Of a DNA stretch of 6,484 nt, positions 4,840 through 6,484 are shown piece after piece. The notes under the pieces were generated by a model, which was not told the origin of the DNA, searched no databases, and was given only the letters and a program-made list of their open reading frames with translations. How positions within the stretch are numbered: the first letter of the stretch is position 1; each line of letters opens with the position of its first letter. Both the position numbers and the translations under genes were made by a program. The stretch spans positions 1 through 6,484 of the forward strand of contig JAKART010000140.1 in the NCBI GenBank assembly GCA_021819255.1, given 5' to 3'. This DNA comes from Acidobacteriota bacterium. GTDB taxonomy: Bacteria > Acidobacteriota > Terriglobia > Terriglobales > Acidobacteriaceae.

Positions 4840-6480
4840 ATGTTCGAGAGTCTGCGGCCATTTCGCTGGCGGGACACGCTGCGCGACGCACGCGCCGGCC
4901 TGGCCCTGGCAGCGATGAACATCCCCCAGGTGCTGGGTTACACCAGGATTGCGGGCATGCCCGTCGTCACCGGTCTCTACACCCTGCTGGCGCCCCTGGC
5001 GGCCTTTGCAACCCTCGGATCCTCGCGCTATCTGGTTGTGGCCGCGGACTCGGCGACGGCGGCCATTCTGTTCAGCGGACTCTCCGGCATGGCTCCCGTG
5101 GCCAGCCCGGAGTGGGTCAGCCTGGCCGGCGATGTCGCCTTGCTGACCGCAGCCTTCCTTCTGGCCGGCCGTCTGCTGCGGCTTGGCTTCATCGCCGACT
5201 TCCTCTCTCAAACCGTGCTGATCGGCTTCCTCACCGGAGTCGGCTTCCAGGTCGGCATTGCGGTGCTGGGCGAGACCTTGGGACTGCCCATCCATTCAAA
5301 CCGCACCCTGGCGCAGTTGCTCGAAGTCCTGCAGCAGCTCTCCAAGGTCCATCTTCCGGTGCTGCTGGTCTCCGCGGCGGTGCTGGGCCTGGTGGTGGGG
5401 CTGAAGGCTCTCTCGCCCAGGCTGCCGGCATCCCTGATCGCCGTAGCCGGCGCAACCGCCGCCAGCGCGGCGTGGCGCCTCTCCGCGCATGGAGTTCCCA
5501 CCGTTGGAGCGGTCGCCGGCGGCCTGCCGCACCCCCACCTGCACTGGCTGCCTTGGCGCCAGGTCGCGACGCTGCTGCCCATCGCCGGCTCCTGCGCCAT
5601 CATGATCGTGACCCAGAGTGCGGCCACCGCGCGGGCCTACGCCCTGCGCCATGAGCAAAGGCTGGATGAAAACCGTGACCTGGTCGGTCTCTCGGTGGCC
5701 AATCTGGCCGCGGCGCTGAGCGGAACCTTTGTGGTGAACGGCAGCCCCACCCAGACCGCCATGGTGGAGACGGCGGGCGGCGCCAGCCAGAAGTCGCAGC
5801 TCGCCACGGCCCTTCTGGTCGCCGGCGTTCTGCTGTCTCTCACCCCTGCGCTCCAGTACCTTCCCCGGAACGTCCTTGGCGTGCTGGTGCTCCTGGTGGC
5901 CTTCCATCTGATCGATCTGCGTGGCCTGCGCGAGTTGCGCCGGGAGAGCCCCGGAGAGTTCATCGTTGCAGTGATCACGGCCGCCGCCGTGGTCGGCATC
6001 GGAGTGGAAGCAGGCATCTTGCTGGCGATGGTCCTGTCGCTGCTCCGCATCGTGCGTCACAGCTATCACCCGCATACCGGGGTCATCCATCTGGAAAACG
6101 ACCATGCCTGGAGGGTCGCGCCGGTCGCTCCCGGAGAGGTCACCGAGCCGGGACTGGTGCTCTATCGCTTTGGCTCGGCTCTCTTTTACGCCAACGCCAA
6201 CCGCTTTGCCGAAGAACTCCTCTGTCTCTCCGGCGCAGAATCCGGGCATTCCTCCGCGGTGCGATGGATCATCGTGGATGCCGAAGCGATTACCCAGATC
6301 GACTACTCGGCGGCGCGCGTGATCGCCCGGATCAACCAGGAGCTCAGCAAGAACGGGGTGGCGCTTGGCTTCGCCAGAATGGCCCCGGATGCACTCGCCG
6401 ACTTTCAGCGGCATCATCTGGCTGAGAGCATTCCCTCCGCGCGGCTGTTCGCCCGTCTGCATGATGCGGTTGATGCCTAG
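4840..6480 (+). CDS. SulP-family inorganic anion transporter with C-terminal STAS domain
   Basis: Inner-membrane transporter of the SulP/SLC26 family, which moves sulfate, bicarbonate or other anions. The substrate cannot be told from sequence. The protein has 546 residues, a usual length. The membrane part (about 15-405) begins with the family motif region DARAGLALAAMNIPQVLGY at 16-34, then AGMPVVTGLYTLLAPLAAF and LGSSRYLVVAADSATAA (59-75). It continues with hydrophobic helices, the segment NGSPTQTAMVETAGGASQKS (300-319) that corresponds to the conserved GSxSRTAxxxxxGxxTQ region, and a final helix around GIGVEAGILLAMVLSLLRIV (386-405). A STAS domain follows (about 434-546), with VRWIIVDAEAITQIDYSAAR at 474-493 in place of the usual D-x-S motif strand and helix. 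AGGA lies three bases before the ATG, and the stop is TAG at 6478-6480. It is divergent from rplA, with no visible functional link to it. Confidence 0.95.
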   Translation: MFESLRPFRWRDTLRDARAGLALAAMNIPQVLGYTRIAGMPVVTGLYTLLAPLAAFATLGSSRYLVVAADSATAAILFSGLSGMAPVASPEWVSLAGDVALLTAAFLLAGRLLRLGFIADFLSQTVLIGFLTGVGFQVGIAVLGETLGLPIHSNRTLAQLLEVLQQLSKVHLPVLLVSAAVLGLVVGLKALSPRLPASLIAVAGATAASAAWRLSAHGVPTVGAVAGGLPHPHLHWLPWRQVATLLPIAGSCAIMIVTQSAATARAYALRHEQRLDENRDLVGLSVANLAAALSGTFVVNGSPTQTAMVETAGGASQKSQLATALLVAGVLLSLTPALQYLPRNVLGVLVLLVAFHLIDLRGLRELRRESPGEFIVAVITAAAVVGIGVEAGILLAMVLSLLRIVRHSYHPHTGVIHLENDHAWRVAPVAPGEVTEPGLVLYRFGSALFYANANRFAEELLCLSGAESGHSSAVRWIIVDAEAITQIDYSAARVIARINQELSKNGVALGFARMAPDALADFQRHHLAESIPSARLFARLHDAVDA

Positions 6481-6484
6481 ATCG

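Noticed and set aside
4524..5654. Plus-strand frame of 376 codons overlapping rplA and the SulP gene
   Set aside because: It spans rplA antisense and the SulP gene out of frame, with Arg/Pro/Ala-rich low-complexity translation. It is a shadow frame.
5296..6462. Long open frame on the minus strand opposite the SulP gene (388 codons)
   Set aside because: It is antisense to a clear transporter gene. The translation is Gln/Arg/His-rich and domain-free, as expected from the complement of GC-rich hydrophobic codons.

Overview
The window holds one end of the conserved ribosomal protein / RNA polymerase cluster on the minus strand, plus one divergent transporter gene on the plus strand. Read in the direction of minus-strand transcription, from high to low coordinates, the order is rplA (L1), rplJ (L10), rplL (L7/L12) and the first 534 codons of rpoB, which runs off the left edge. 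A complete SulP-family anion transporter gene lies to the right and points away from rplA. Base composition is GC-rich. The RpoB N-terminal half carries an insertion of about 63 residues with four CxC/CxxC cysteine pairs, a form I recall from Acidobacteriota. Together with the gene style this suggests an acidobacterium of the Terriglobia type. That assignment rests on memory of the families and was not checked by a search.

Layout: 1-1603 rpoB (5' part, minus); 1604-2393 a 790-bp non-coding spacer rich in perfect inverted repeats; 2394-2768 rplL (minus); 2769-2923 a spacer with one bulged hairpin; 2924-3583 rplJ (minus); 3584-3825 a leader-like spacer with a four-unit 24-bp tandem repeat; 3826-4539 rplA (minus); 4540-4839 a divergent intergenic region with a promoter-like sequence and hairpin leader for rplA and a short 5' leader for the transporter; 4840-6480 SulP transporter (plus).

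L1 builds the ribosomal L1 stalk. L10 and L7/L12 build the factor-recruiting stalk. RpoB is the catalytic beta subunit of RNA polymerase. In most bacteria the same transcript begins further upstream with secE-nusG-rplK. Here rplK is not next to rplA, and its place is taken by an intergenic region and an unrelated transporter gene. The ribosomal genes themselves look ordinary. The unusual signals are the zinc-ribbon-like insertion in beta, the long hairpin-rich rplL-rpoB spacer, the repeat array in the rplJ leader, which stays in frame with rplJ, and the missing rplK. I see no mobile element, CRISPR array, tRNA or rRNA.
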